NCBI GenBank assembly: GCA_963774935.1
Contig: CAVZGO010000007.1
Location: 434,001-498,000 of the forward strand
Reading direction: 5' to 3'
Length of the DNA: 64,000 nt
Source of the DNA: CAVZGO01 sp963774935
Lineage (GTDB): Bacteria; Chloroflexota; Anaerolineae; Anaerolineales; UBA4823
A model generated the notes under the pieces. The model saw nothing but the letters and a program-made list of their open reading frames with translations, did no database searches and was not told the origin of the DNA. Each line of letters begins with the position of its first letter. Positions within the stretch are counted from its first letter, which is position 1. This document shows, piece by piece, positions 52,076 through 60,713 of the stretch. The position numbers were made by a program, and so were the translations under genes.

Positions 52076-53197
52076 TTGACCATCCCCGAAGGCTTACCCC
52101 TGGATCAAATCCTGCGCGGCGATTGCACATCGCTGCTGTTTAATTTGCCTGCGGCATCGATTGACCTTGTGTTTGCCGATCCGCCTTATAACCTGCAACT
52201 ACACCAGGAACTTTGGCGCCCAAATCTGACTCGCGTAGACCCTGTTGATGCTCACTGGGATCATTTTGCCGGCTTTCATGAATACGATGAATTTACACGG
52301 CAGTGGTTGGAAGGCTGCCGGCATGTCTTAAAACGTACTGGAACGCTGTGGGTCATCGGTACTTATCATAATATCCATCGCATTGGAGCATTGATGCAAG
52401 AAATGGGTTTTTGGATATTGAATGACATCACCTGGATCAAAGATAATCCAATGCCCAACTTCCGCGGCGTAAGATTCACGAATGCACATGAAACGATCAT
52501 CTGGGCGCAAAAGGTACGCGGCGCACCTTATACTTTTCATCACCATGCTATGAAAGCCCTTAACGAAGGTTTACAGATGCGCAGTGATTGGTATTTACCA
52601 ATCTGCACAGGTCCAGAGCGTCTGCGCCACAATGGGGAGAAGGTGCATCCCACCCAGAAACCGGAAGCCCTGCTGCGGCGTATCCTGTTATCCAGCAGCA
52701 ATCCGGGAGATATCGTTCTTGATCCGTTTTTCGGAACCGGTACCACCGGGGTAGCTGCCCGCCATTTACGCCGGCACTGGATCGGTATCGAACAGGATGA
52801 AAACTACATCGATAAAGCTTCAAGGCGAATACTGGCTACCGAACCACTGACAGATGATCGCTTTTTAATCGCAACACCAAATCCGCGTAAACAGCCCCGC
52901 ATCCCTTTCGGATTATTATTGGAGTATGATCTTCTGAAACCGGGGGAGTTTTTGTTCTTTAGTGGAGATCCCGAGAATAAAGCCTGCATCATGGTCGATA
53001 GCTCTATCGAATATAATGGCTCGCGTGGATCAATCCATCAGATTGCTCGACTGATCCGTCAGGCACCAGGGAACGGCTGGGAGCTGTGGTATTACCACGA
53101 TCGCGGGACCGAAGAGATAGTCCCCATCGACCGGCTTCGACAGGTGCTCCGTAGGCAGTTGTATCCTGAGCTTGGGGAGTCAGCTTCTGGCGATTAA
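52076..53197 (+). CDS. Beta-class DNA methyltransferase with RAMA domain, CcrM-like
   Basis: A 373-residue site-specific DNA methyltransferase. Catalytic motif DPPYNL is at 35-40, followed by WDHFAGFHEYDEFTRQWL, and the SAM motif DPFFGTGTTGVAA lies near 219-231. The C-terminal 100 residues are a RAMA-like domain (FFSGDPENKACIMVDSSIEYNGSRGSIHQIAR). Domain order matches CcrM-type N6-adenine methyltransferases (often GANTC). There is no partner endonuclease, so it is a solitary methylase. Start TTG at 52076. The target site needs methylome data. Confidence 0.87.
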   Translation: MTIPEGLPLDQILRGDCTSLLFNLPAASIDLVFADPPYNLQLHQELWRPNLTRVDPVDAHWDHFAGFHEYDEFTRQWLEGCRHVLKRTGTLWVIGTYHNIHRIGALMQEMGFWILNDITWIKDNPMPNFRGVRFTNAHETIIWAQKVRGAPYTFHHHAMKALNEGLQMRSDWYLPICTGPERLRHNGEKVHPTQKPEALLRRILLSSSNPGDIVLDPFFGTGTTGVAARHLRRHWIGIEQDENYIDKASRRILATEPLTDDRFLIATPNPRKQPRIPFGLLLEYDLLKPGEFLFFSGDPENKACIMVDSSIEYNGSRGSIHQIARLIRQAPGNGWELWYYHDRGTEEIVPIDRLRQVLRRQLYPELGESASGD

Positions 53198-53224
53198 TGA
53201 TTGGCTAGATTGCCGTTAGATACA

Positions 53225-54708
53225 CAATTTTAGAGTTTAGACTATGTCGAACAACTCGGCATAGCCGAGCTAAACGAATTGAACCTTACCAATCCAATAT
53301 TAAGCGGTTTGCTGAGCCGATTTCGGCGGCTTTTTGGTCTTTTTGACCACATCAAAGCGTTGTCGGCGCTGGCGCGGTTGGCCTTTGGGCCAACCAGGAG
53401 CATTTCCCCGCCGTTTTGGTGGTTGAGCAGGTGTACCAATCGTGGCGAAAATCTCGGCCATGCCCTGACATACCCGACCCGGGGTCAGCTCCGGGAGCTT
53501 TTTCTGCCAGGGTAATGGTTTATCGATCCCAATAGGTCGCGCCAACCACAACTCCCAGGTTATGAACGGCATCAAATCACTCCAGCGTTCGCCTTGTTCG
53601 GGGGTGCTGAACTTGGGTGTTGTCCAGTGCAAGCGCTGTTTGGCAAAACGATACCAGTGGTCCACCGCATAGCGGCGCAAGTAATACTGGCTCCAGGTGT
53701 TTTCATCGGGTGGGTCTTGGCCGACCCAGGCGATCCAGATCAACTTGGGCAGGCGGCGCGTACCTTTGCTTTCCAGTCGTTCAACGCAAGCTACTCGAAA
53801 CGGACAGCCAGATGCTTTCTGAAAGTGCAGTTCATTCCAGATGCGGATGCGAATTTTGCCCAAATCGGGGTCGAGCATTTCGAAATCTATATCAGCCTGC
53901 CACCAGGTATCAGGGTCTTTGAATTTGAACTTTGCTCCGTGAACAGGTGGACGACCTCGCCCTTTCCGAATCACGGGTGGGCCAAACAGACGCAGATTGG
54001 GACGCAAGCGAATGATTTTGTCTGCCGGAATGTCCGCAGTAGTCAGCAAGAAGGGGGCGCAACCGTATTCAGCATCCCACAAGGAGATGGCCCGCTTGGG
54101 CAGCAGGCTTTGCACATTGCGCAGTTGCTCGCTGGCCTTGCTGAACGGCGTTTCTTGGCTGGTGATGCGCTCGTGTAACAGCGGCAAAGCCCAACTGCCT
54201 TTCTTTTCTGGCACCCAGACCAGCGTGCTGTAACCGTGCCCCAATGTGATCGGTGGCCCACCCGGTACCGGGTTGGGCTGATGTTCCACGGTACGATCAC
54301 GCAGCGTGTAGGCTGTGACCCGTGGCCATGCGGTGTGATCGCCTGCCAGGAGCGGGCGTCCTCCATCTGCAATCTCCTGGCTGTAAAGCTGTAATAGTCT
54401 GCCACGATCTGGTTGCCCATCTTGCAGCGCTTCGTACAGACTAGGCCACCTTCGCCGAAAAAACCTCGAGCAGGATAACTCGGCAAAGGATTGGACAGAA
54501 GGCATTGTGATGACGGCATCGCTCAATTCAAACAAGGCTTCCCTGGCTGTGCCTAAATTCTCATAAACCGCTTGACGAAATTGGATTAGCTTGTTAAAGT
54601 GCTGTGTGGCGTTTGGGTTATGTTTCTCAGGCATACCCCTATTGTGCCACAAGGCGGTTTGTGCAAACAGGCCGCCTTTCTATTCAAATTAGTCTAAACT
54701 CTAAACAA
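53225..54708. mobile_element. Insertion sequence, intact
   Basis: A 1476-bp element (53,229-54,704) bounded by perfect 16-bp inverted repeats TTTAGAGTTTAGACTA (53229-53244) and TAGTCTAAACTCTAAA (54689-54704). It is flanked by 4-bp direct repeats CAAT (53225-53228, 54705-54708). It encodes one DDE transposase on the minus strand. The sharp target duplication suggests a recent insertion. Confidence 0.9.
53300..54652 (-). CDS. DDE transposase of the IS element, IS701/IS4-like
   Basis: A 450-residue transposase. Candidate catalytic residues are D in LLAGDHTAWPR, D in SLWDAEYGCAPFLL and E in the C-terminal FITWELW region, after the typical YLRRYAVDHWYRFAK segment. The tail is basic (KGQPRQRRQRFDVVKKTKKPPK). 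Start is ATG at 54652 or the internal ATG at 54634. The IS701-like call is a family impression. Confidence 0.88.
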   Translation of the reverse strand: MWHNRGMPEKHNPNATQHFNKLIQFRQAVYENLGTAREALFELSDAVITMPSVQSFAELSCSRFFRRRWPSLYEALQDGQPDRGRLLQLYSQEIADGGRPLLAGDHTAWPRVTAYTLRDRTVEHQPNPVPGGPPITLGHGYSTLVWVPEKKGSWALPLLHERITSQETPFSKASEQLRNVQSLLPKRAISLWDAEYGCAPFLLTTADIPADKIIRLRPNLRLFGPPVIRKGRGRPPVHGAKFKFKDPDTWWQADIDFEMLDPDLGKIRIRIWNELHFQKASGCPFRVACVERLESKGTRRLPKLIWIAWVGQDPPDENTWSQYYLRRYAVDHWYRFAKQRLHWTTPKFSTPEQGERWSDLMPFITWELWLARPIGIDKPLPWQKKLPELTPGRVCQGMAEIFATIGTPAQPPKRRGNAPGWPKGQPRQRRQRFDVVKKTKKPPKSAQQTA

Positions 54709-54761
54709 TTAGCAGCAATCGGAAATAACAACGAGATACTTACAGGAGAGGTAATAGTCGT

Positions 54762-56453
54762 ATGAAACAACATTTTGATCAATCAGCCTGGAGCCTTGCA
54801 GATCTATTTCCTGCTGCCGACAGTCATGAAATGGAATTGGCTTTTAAGGATCTTGAACTCCGCACGGAAGAGTTTGAAAAGAGACGCGCGGACTTACATC
54901 CCGAATTGAATTCTTCTGACTTTCTGGAATTGATTGCATTCTTAGAGCAAAGCCAGCGGATCGCCAACAAAATTGCCGGCTTTGCACGCTTGAGTTTTTC
55001 CGGTAATACCCAGGATCAGGCGATTCAGTCTTTCATGGCGCGCGTTGATCAGTTCTTGACAGAATTAGGAAATCGGGTGCTGTTTTTTGAGCTGTGGTGG
55101 AAGGATTTGGACGAGGCGAACGCACAGCGGCTTCTGGAAGGGGCTGGAGATTATCGCTACTGGTTGGAACAGATTCGTCAGTTCAAGCCACATACTTTGA
55201 GCGAGCCAGAAGAAAAAATTATCAATATCAAGAATGTAACCGGGGTTAACGCGCTTCATGTGCTATACGATTCAATAACTAACCGTTACACGTTCAAGCT
55301 TCAGGTCGATGGGCAGGAACGTGATCTCACTCGCGGTGAGGTTATGGTATATGCACGTCATTACAATCCTGAGTTGCGCGCAGCAGCCTATCAGGAACTT
55401 TACCGGGTATATGGGCAGGATGAGCCCATCCTGGGGCAAATCTACCAATCATTGGTAAGGGATTGGCGAAATGAGCAGTGTGACCTGCGCCACCACAGCC
55501 AACCTATCGCCGCGCGCAACCTGGAAAATGACATTCCCAACGAAGTTGTCGACACTTTATTGGATGTTTGCCAGAAAAATGTATCCGTCTTCCAGCGGTT
55601 TTTCCGGTTGAAAGCCAGGTGGATCGGCGTACAACGACTGCGTCGTTATGATGTTTATGCTCCGGTAGCACGATCAGAAAAACAATATCCATTCAACCAG
55701 GCGGTTGATATGGTGCTGGATTCATTTCACCAGTTCCATCCAAGTGTTGAGCAGCAGGCAAGGCGGGTGTTTGATCATGGACACCTGGATAGCCAGGTGC
55801 GAAAGGGTAAACGCGCAGGCGCTTTTTGTGCCACGATCAGCCCTGAGCTGACCCCATGGGTGCTGGTGAATTACCAGGGCCGCCCTGAAGATGTAGCCAC
55901 ACTGGCACATGAACTGGGGCACGCCATTCACTCAATGCAAGCGGAAGGTCATACACTCTTCACCCAACAGTCAAGCCTGCCCCTGGCAGAGACAGCCTCC
56001 ACATTCGGTGAGATGATGCTGGTTGACCGGCTGCTGGCACAGGAAGAAGACGAGGGCGTCCGGCGGGATTTGCTCTTCCGCCAGGTGGACGATGCATATG
56101 CCAGCATTCAGCGCCAGGTATTCTTTGCATTGTTTGAGCGACAGGCGCATGAAATGATCTACCAGGGCGCTTCTGTGGATGATCTTTCGCAGGCTTATTT
56201 CGAGAACCTGAAAATGCAGTTCGGCGATGCGGTGGATGTAAGCAGCGAGTTTCGCTATGAATGGGTATCCATTCCGCACATCTACCAGGTACCTTTCTAT
56301 GTGTATGCCTATACATTTGGACAGCTCCTGGTTCTCTCGCTCTACCGCCAGTTCAAGGAAGAAGGGGAATCTTTCAAGCCGCGCTATTTACAAATCCTGG
56401 CAGCAGGAGGCTCTCAGTCTCCGGTTAAATATTCTTTCCTCAACCGGGATTGA
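54762..56453 (+). CDS. pepF: Oligoendopeptidase F (M3 family), C-terminus frameshifted
   Basis: A zinc oligopeptidase that cleaves short peptides in the cytoplasm. It has the M3 core with LAHELGHAIHSM near residue 385 and the third ligand in AETASTFGEMML. The frame stops at 563 residues (SPVKYSFLNRD). In the next frame the family tail continues (NILSSTGIDVYDPHFWQGGFDVL) to a stop at 56541, giving about 593 residues. The AAA at 56427-56429 carries one base too many. The break lies past the active site. The IS element lies immediately upstream and may have replaced the promoter. Confidence 0.9.
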   Translation: MKQHFDQSAWSLADLFPAADSHEMELAFKDLELRTEEFEKRRADLHPELNSSDFLELIAFLEQSQRIANKIAGFARLSFSGNTQDQAIQSFMARVDQFLTELGNRVLFFELWWKDLDEANAQRLLEGAGDYRYWLEQIRQFKPHTLSEPEEKIINIKNVTGVNALHVLYDSITNRYTFKLQVDGQERDLTRGEVMVYARHYNPELRAAAYQELYRVYGQDEPILGQIYQSLVRDWRNEQCDLRHHSQPIAARNLENDIPNEVVDTLLDVCQKNVSVFQRFFRLKARWIGVQRLRRYDVYAPVARSEKQYPFNQAVDMVLDSFHQFHPSVEQQARRVFDHGHLDSQVRKGKRAGAFCATISPELTPWVLVNYQGRPEDVATLAHELGHAIHSMQAEGHTLFTQQSSLPLAETASTFGEMMLVDRLLAQEEDEGVRRDLLFRQVDDAYASIQRQVFFALFERQAHEMIYQGASVDDLSQAYFENLKMQFGDAVDVSSEFRYEWVSIPHIYQVPFYVYAYTFGQLLVLSLYRQFKEEGESFKPRYLQILAAGGSQSPVKYSFLNRD

Positions 56454-56555
56454 TGTATATGATCCCCACTTCTGGCAGGGTGGTTTCGACGTATTAAGCC
56501 AGGCCGTCGATCGCCTTCAAGAAATTCCGTTGCCCAAGTAATCAGGAATAGGCTG

Positions 56556-57200
56556 ATGGATTTGGTTTCAATTTTCCAGGCGGTGCAGCAAGTGATGGAA
56601 TCGCACCGCCTGGATTTCAACCAGGCGGATGAGCATAACCACAATCATGGTGATCACATGGTGGATATTTTTCGCATTGCATCTCAGGCTGCTATGGAGA
56701 ACTCGCATGATGATCTGAGCGCAGACGAATTATCCACGGTCATTGGTAATGCCGCATCAATTCTCCGCCAGGAACCGGGGAATGGTTCAGCCCAGGTGTA
56801 TGCAGATGGGTTGGCAAGCCTTGCAGAGCAAATTCGGAAATATCAGATAAGGTTGCCGGATTTGGTCTCCTATACCAAGGGGGCGCTTACCGATGGGAAG
56901 GATAAGCCTGTTTTGAAATCAACCATCCCTTCAAGAGATGTGTTAAAGGCTTTGGTCGCAGCATTGGCAGGTTGGCAGCACAGTGATAGGGATAACCCAG
57001 TCAGGTTGGTAGATTTAGGCTACATGTTCGATTTAGGAATATCCTATATGCAGGCAAAACAGCGCGGTGGAACCCGTGCTGAAGTGTTGGCAGATGCGGC
57101 AGCATCGGTCAGCCCGCTTAGCCGAGTACCATACCGGTATGAATCTGGAAAGTTTGCTTTGGGGGCACTTCTAAAGTCACTGGCAGCCCAGGCATACTGA
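56556..57200 (+). CDS. Hypothetical protein, possibly DAK2/DhaL-like
   Basis: A 214-residue soluble protein, largely helical. The segment LDFNQADEHNHNHGDHMVDIF is loosely like the metal/phosphate loop of DhaL-type dihydroxyacetone-kinase subunits, with His and Asp residues in place of the canonical GDGDHG. No other support for that family is seen, so the call is weak. It starts 14 bases after the corrected pepF stop. Confidence 0.55.
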   Translation: MDLVSIFQAVQQVMESHRLDFNQADEHNHNHGDHMVDIFRIASQAAMENSHDDLSADELSTVIGNAASILRQEPGNGSAQVYADGLASLAEQIRKYQIRLPDLVSYTKGALTDGKDKPVLKSTIPSRDVLKALVAALAGWQHSDRDNPVRLVDLGYMFDLGISYMQAKQRGGTRAEVLADAAASVSPLSRVPYRYESGKFALGALLKSLAAQAY

Positions 57201-57278
57201 TCGGATAATCCTTAAATTACATTCAAACGGGTTGCAATCTATGCTAATCACTGGTATCCTTACTTGCAGGATGTAACC

Positions 57279-57917
57279 ATGTATCTGGCAATCGAAGGTG
57301 TTATTGGTGTTGGGAAGACCACACTGGCGCGCTTGCTCCAGCCGTTATTCCAATCTTCCCTTTTGTTGGAAGTCTTTGAAGAGAACCCTTTTTTATCTGA
57401 TTTCTATTCAGATCGAAAACGCTACGCATTCCAAACTCAAATCTTTTTCCTGCTCAGTCGCTATCACCAGCAGCGCCGTACGGTTGCTGAGGTTCTGAGC
57501 AAGGGTACAGGCCTGATCGCAGACTATACTTTTGAGAAGGATGCACTTTTTGCCCGGATTAACCTGGTAGGTGATGAACTCGAAATGTACTACAAGGTTC
57601 ACGAAGCCCTGGCGGAAAAAGTGGTTCTCCCAGATCTGGTGGTTTACTTGCGTGCGGATACTGAGAATTTAATGGAGCGAATTGCGTTCCGCGACCGCTC
57701 TTACGAGCGCAATATGGAACGCAGTTACATCGATGAGCTAAATAGCGCCTATGATGAGTTTTTTAATGATCATCAGAGCAGGCGATCTCCGGTGCTTACG
57801 ATCGACACCAACAATCTGGATTATGTCCACCGACCAGATGATTTAAAGTGGACCGAAAACCGGATTCGCCAGGCTCTCAAGATGGTGCCGTTCCAGCCAG
57901 AATTACCGCTGGATTAG
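57279..57917 (+). CDS. Deoxynucleoside kinase (dGK/dAK type)
   Basis: A 212-residue kinase that phosphorylates deoxynucleosides in salvage. Walker A is GVIGVGKTTLA (7-17), the LID/ERS region FRDRSYERNMERSYIDEL, and the DYTFEKDALFARINL segment matches the dNK family. Substrate (dG, dA or dC) is not determined. ATG at 57279 follows AGGATG; a TTG extension to 57264 is less likely. Confidence 0.87.
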   Translation: MYLAIEGVIGVGKTTLARLLQPLFQSSLLLEVFEENPFLSDFYSDRKRYAFQTQIFFLLSRYHQQRRTVAEVLSKGTGLIADYTFEKDALFARINLVGDELEMYYKVHEALAEKVVLPDLVVYLRADTENLMERIAFRDRSYERNMERSYIDELNSAYDEFFNDHQSRRSPVLTIDTNNLDYVHRPDDLKWTENRIRQALKMVPFQPELPLD

Positions 57918-57951
57918 GGCCGGGTACTTAATCGTTTAGAGAGGCAACACA

Positions 57952-58959
57952 ATGCGGATTACCCGGGAAACATTAAATAAAATAATCCGGGATACCGTGG
58001 AAAAACGGACCAAATCGGACCGCAATATTCTTGCGGTTTATTTGCATGGTTCACTGCTTGGGGACAATTTTCTTCTGGGGGGAACTGCTGATATTGATTT
58101 ATTTTTTATCCACATGGATCAAGCTCCGATGGAGAGGGAGATTGTGCACCTTACTGATGATGTGCATTTAGATATAGCGCATCATTTTCATCGTGATTAT
58201 CGGCAGACTCGCCAGTTGCGGGTGCATCCCTGGTTAGGTCCTACACTTAAGGATTGTAAGGTTTTATTTGATCCGCAACATTTTCTGGATTTCACCCTGG
58301 CAAGTGTGCGCGGGCAATATGAGCGCCCCGATTTTATGTTGCAGCGATCACGCAACCAGGTTGATGCGGCACGACAGATTTGGATTTCCTTATCTGAAGA
58401 GCAGTCTGAAAGCACACCAAGCCAATTTCTCTCTTATTTGAAGGCTGTCGAGCATGCAGCCAATTCAGTTGCCGGATTGTACGGGAGCCCATTAACGGAG
58501 CGGCGTTTATTGGAACAGTTTCCCCAGCGTGCCAGTGCTGCAGGACGTCCAGGGCTCTCGCCCGGGTTGCTGGGTTTACTTGGAGGCCAGCAGACCAGTC
58601 GGGAAACCGTTGAAAACTGGCTGCCGGTTTGGCAAACAGCCTATGAATCCGTTCCCGCGGCGGTAACTCCAGCACGATTACATCACCATCGTCTGAACTA
58701 TTACTTGAAAGCCTTTCAAACTTTCATAGCTGAAGGCAGGTATTTTTCTTCGTTATGGCCGGTGTTGCGCACCTGGACATTGGCAGTATCACTAAACCCC
58801 GACAATCTTGATGTGGTTTCCGACTGGCAGAGCAATCTAGCCCAATTGGATTTACTTGGCAGTGCATTCCAGGATCGCTTGAAAGCGTTAGATGCTTACC
58901 TGGATATGGTGGAGGAAGTTCAAGACCAGTGGGCGGCAGCGAATGGTGCCAATATGTAA
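57952..58959 (+). CDS. Nucleotidyltransferase-fold protein
   Basis: A 335-residue protein with an N-terminal minimal nucleotidyltransferase domain (HGSLLGDNFLLGGTADIDLFF, GS and DxD motifs present) and a long helical C-terminal part. It follows the deoxynucleoside kinase by 34 bases. This resembles KNTase-like enzymes that add nucleotides to small molecules or RNA, but no antitoxin is adjacent. Substrate unknown. Confidence 0.78.
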   Translation: MRITRETLNKIIRDTVEKRTKSDRNILAVYLHGSLLGDNFLLGGTADIDLFFIHMDQAPMEREIVHLTDDVHLDIAHHFHRDYRQTRQLRVHPWLGPTLKDCKVLFDPQHFLDFTLASVRGQYERPDFMLQRSRNQVDAARQIWISLSEEQSESTPSQFLSYLKAVEHAANSVAGLYGSPLTERRLLEQFPQRASAAGRPGLSPGLLGLLGGQQTSRETVENWLPVWQTAYESVPAAVTPARLHHHRLNYYLKAFQTFIAEGRYFSSLWPVLRTWTLAVSLNPDNLDVVSDWQSNLAQLDLLGSAFQDRLKALDAYLDMVEEVQDQWAAANGANM

Positions 58960-59007
58960 AGCAATAATTGTTGGTTGAATTGCGTTATTGTGCAATAAAT
59001 AATGCTC

Positions 59008-59766
59008 TCACAACTCTTGATTATTTACCTTCCATATTGAAGCTAGCAGAAATACCAGAATCAGGCACATGGTAAAGACCAGAGCTGGCCACGCGTCTTC
59101 TATTTGGCCGGCTAATAAGCTACCTCCCCAGGTAAGAAGCTCGCCTGGCATGTAATCCCCTAAGACAGGCAAGCTGTCTAAAATTAATACCAATACAAGG
59201 CCTCCGAATGCACCTGCAGCAGCCATTCCTTGGGTACGAGCCAGTGAGCTGGCGAATAAAGCCATACTCTGGTAGAAACTGAGGAAAACCAACACGAATG
59301 CGTTCAGAGCTAACACACTTAACAATGAAAATGAGCCAAATAACACCCAGGTGTAAAAACTGAATATGGCTGTTGCCAGGATCAGTCCAACGACAATGCT
59401 TGACAATCCGCCCAGCCATTTAGATAGGACCACCATCCACCTGGGGGCCGGCGTGCTGAACAGCATTGCGGCTGTACCGCGCTCAAATTCCTGAGCAATG
59501 CTTCCCATACTGGTTATGAGGACAACGATCAGACCAAACTGGCTCACGTTTTTAATATACTGTACGAACGAATCCAAAATCGTAGGGTCGGGAACAAAAT
59601 TAGCCAGCTCCGGGGGAATTCCAGGAACACTGCGTAATATTACCGGAGTGTATCGGGCTAACAATGGAGAGATCATCCCCGCCAGCAGCAGCGCACCGGC
59701 GACGATGAGAAGCCGATGGTTTCTGCGCTGTTCACGCAATTCTTTGAGAAACAATGACCTGAACAT
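59008..59766 (-). CDS. ABC-2-type transporter permease
   Basis: A 252-residue membrane protein with about six helices, starting FLKELREQRRNHRLLIVAGALLL and ending in a helix followed by SIWKVNNQEL. The first periplasmic loop and the SMGSIAQEFERGTAAMLFSTP motif are typical of ABC-2 export permeases. It follows the ATPase gene by 2 bases and makes the exporter with it. Confidence 0.88.
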   Translation of the reverse strand: MFRSLFLKELREQRRNHRLLIVAGALLLAGMISPLLARYTPVILRSVPGIPPELANFVPDPTILDSFVQYIKNVSQFGLIVVLITSMGSIAQEFERGTAAMLFSTPAPRWMVVLSKWLGGLSSIVVGLILATAIFSFYTWVLFGSFSLLSVLALNAFVLVFLSFYQSMALFASSLARTQGMAAAGAFGGLVLVLILDSLPVLGDYMPGELLTWGGSLLAGQIEDAWPALVFTMCLILVFLLASIWKVNNQEL

Positions 59767-59768
59767 TG

Positions 59769-60713
59769 TTATGATCCTTTTTCGGCTGCTGGCTCGGAAG
59801 TCAATGTCAGAAAAATATCTTCCAATGACGGGGTAACTTTCTCAAAACGGCGGAGGACAATTCCATTTTCCATAATCGATGCAAGCAAATTGCGACCTGC
59901 CTGTTGAACGTCCTTGACGAAGATCCGAGCCGTACGACCAGCTACTTCAAGACGTTCAACCCCATCGATCCGGCTCGCAGTGCCAATCCAATCACCGAAG
60001 CCGTTTTCGCTTTCCACCTCAAAGATAGGCAGTGCATAGCGATCCAATAGTTCCTGTCGGGGTGATTCGATGATCATTTTCCCCTTATTGATGATCCCAA
60101 CCTTGTCGCAAACCCTTTCCACATCGCTAAGGATGTGCGTTGAGAGCAAAACAGTCGCCTGGCCTCGCATCAACTCGATTAAATCCAGCACTTCTTTCCG
60201 TCCGGCTGGATCAAGAGCGCTGACCGGCTCATCCAGCAGGAGCAGCTCAGATCGTGGCAGCAGCGCCTTGGCAAGCCCCAGCCGCTGGCGCATGCCGCGA
60301 GAGAACCCGCCGATCCGGCGTTCGGCTGCATAAGATAAACCCACAACCTCGAGCATCTCGCCCGACCGGCTTACCGCTTCTTGCCTGGATAGCTTATACA
60401 GTGGAGCCACAAAATCCCGTAGATACTCGCGGGGAGTCATCCAGGTGTAAAAAGCTGGCTCTTCAGGAAGTACGCCAATCGAGGGGCGGTTCCCCAGCTT
60501 CTGCAGGGCTAGCGGCTGGTTGTTCAGCCAGACCTGCCCTTTATCGGCGCGCGCCAGGCCAGTAAGAATGCGCAGTGTGGTAGTCTTTCCAGCTCCGTTA
60601 GGTCCCAGAAAGCCATACACCGCTCCAGCGGGCACCTGCATCTCTAAACCATTTAATGCGCGTACCCTGCCATAGCGCCTGGATAAATTCTCAACTCTGA
60701 TCATCGTCTCCAT
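59769..60713 (-). CDS. ABC transporter ATP-binding protein
   Basis: A protein of about 315 residues with Walker A GPNGAGKTTT, a Q-loop in VLPEEPAFY, signature FSRGMRQR (a variant of LSGGQ), Walker B LLLLDEPVSALDP and the H-loop STHILSD. A C-terminal ABC-2-associated domain (about 220-315) is present. The start ATG at 60713 overlaps the upstream hydrolase end. It pairs with the downstream permease. Substrate unknown. Confidence 0.9.
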   Translation of the reverse strand: METMIRVENLSRRYGRVRALNGLEMQVPAGAVYGFLGPNGAGKTTTLRILTGLARADKGQVWLNNQPLALQKLGNRPSIGVLPEEPAFYTWMTPREYLRDFVAPLYKLSRQEAVSRSGEMLEVVGLSYAAERRIGGFSRGMRQRLGLAKALLPRSELLLLDEPVSALDPAGRKEVLDLIELMRGQATVLLSTHILSDVERVCDKVGIINKGKMIIESPRQELLDRYALPIFEVESENGFGDWIGTASRIDGVERLEVAGRTARIFVKDVQQAGRNLLASIMENGIVLRRFEKVTPSLEDIFLTLTSEPAAEKGS

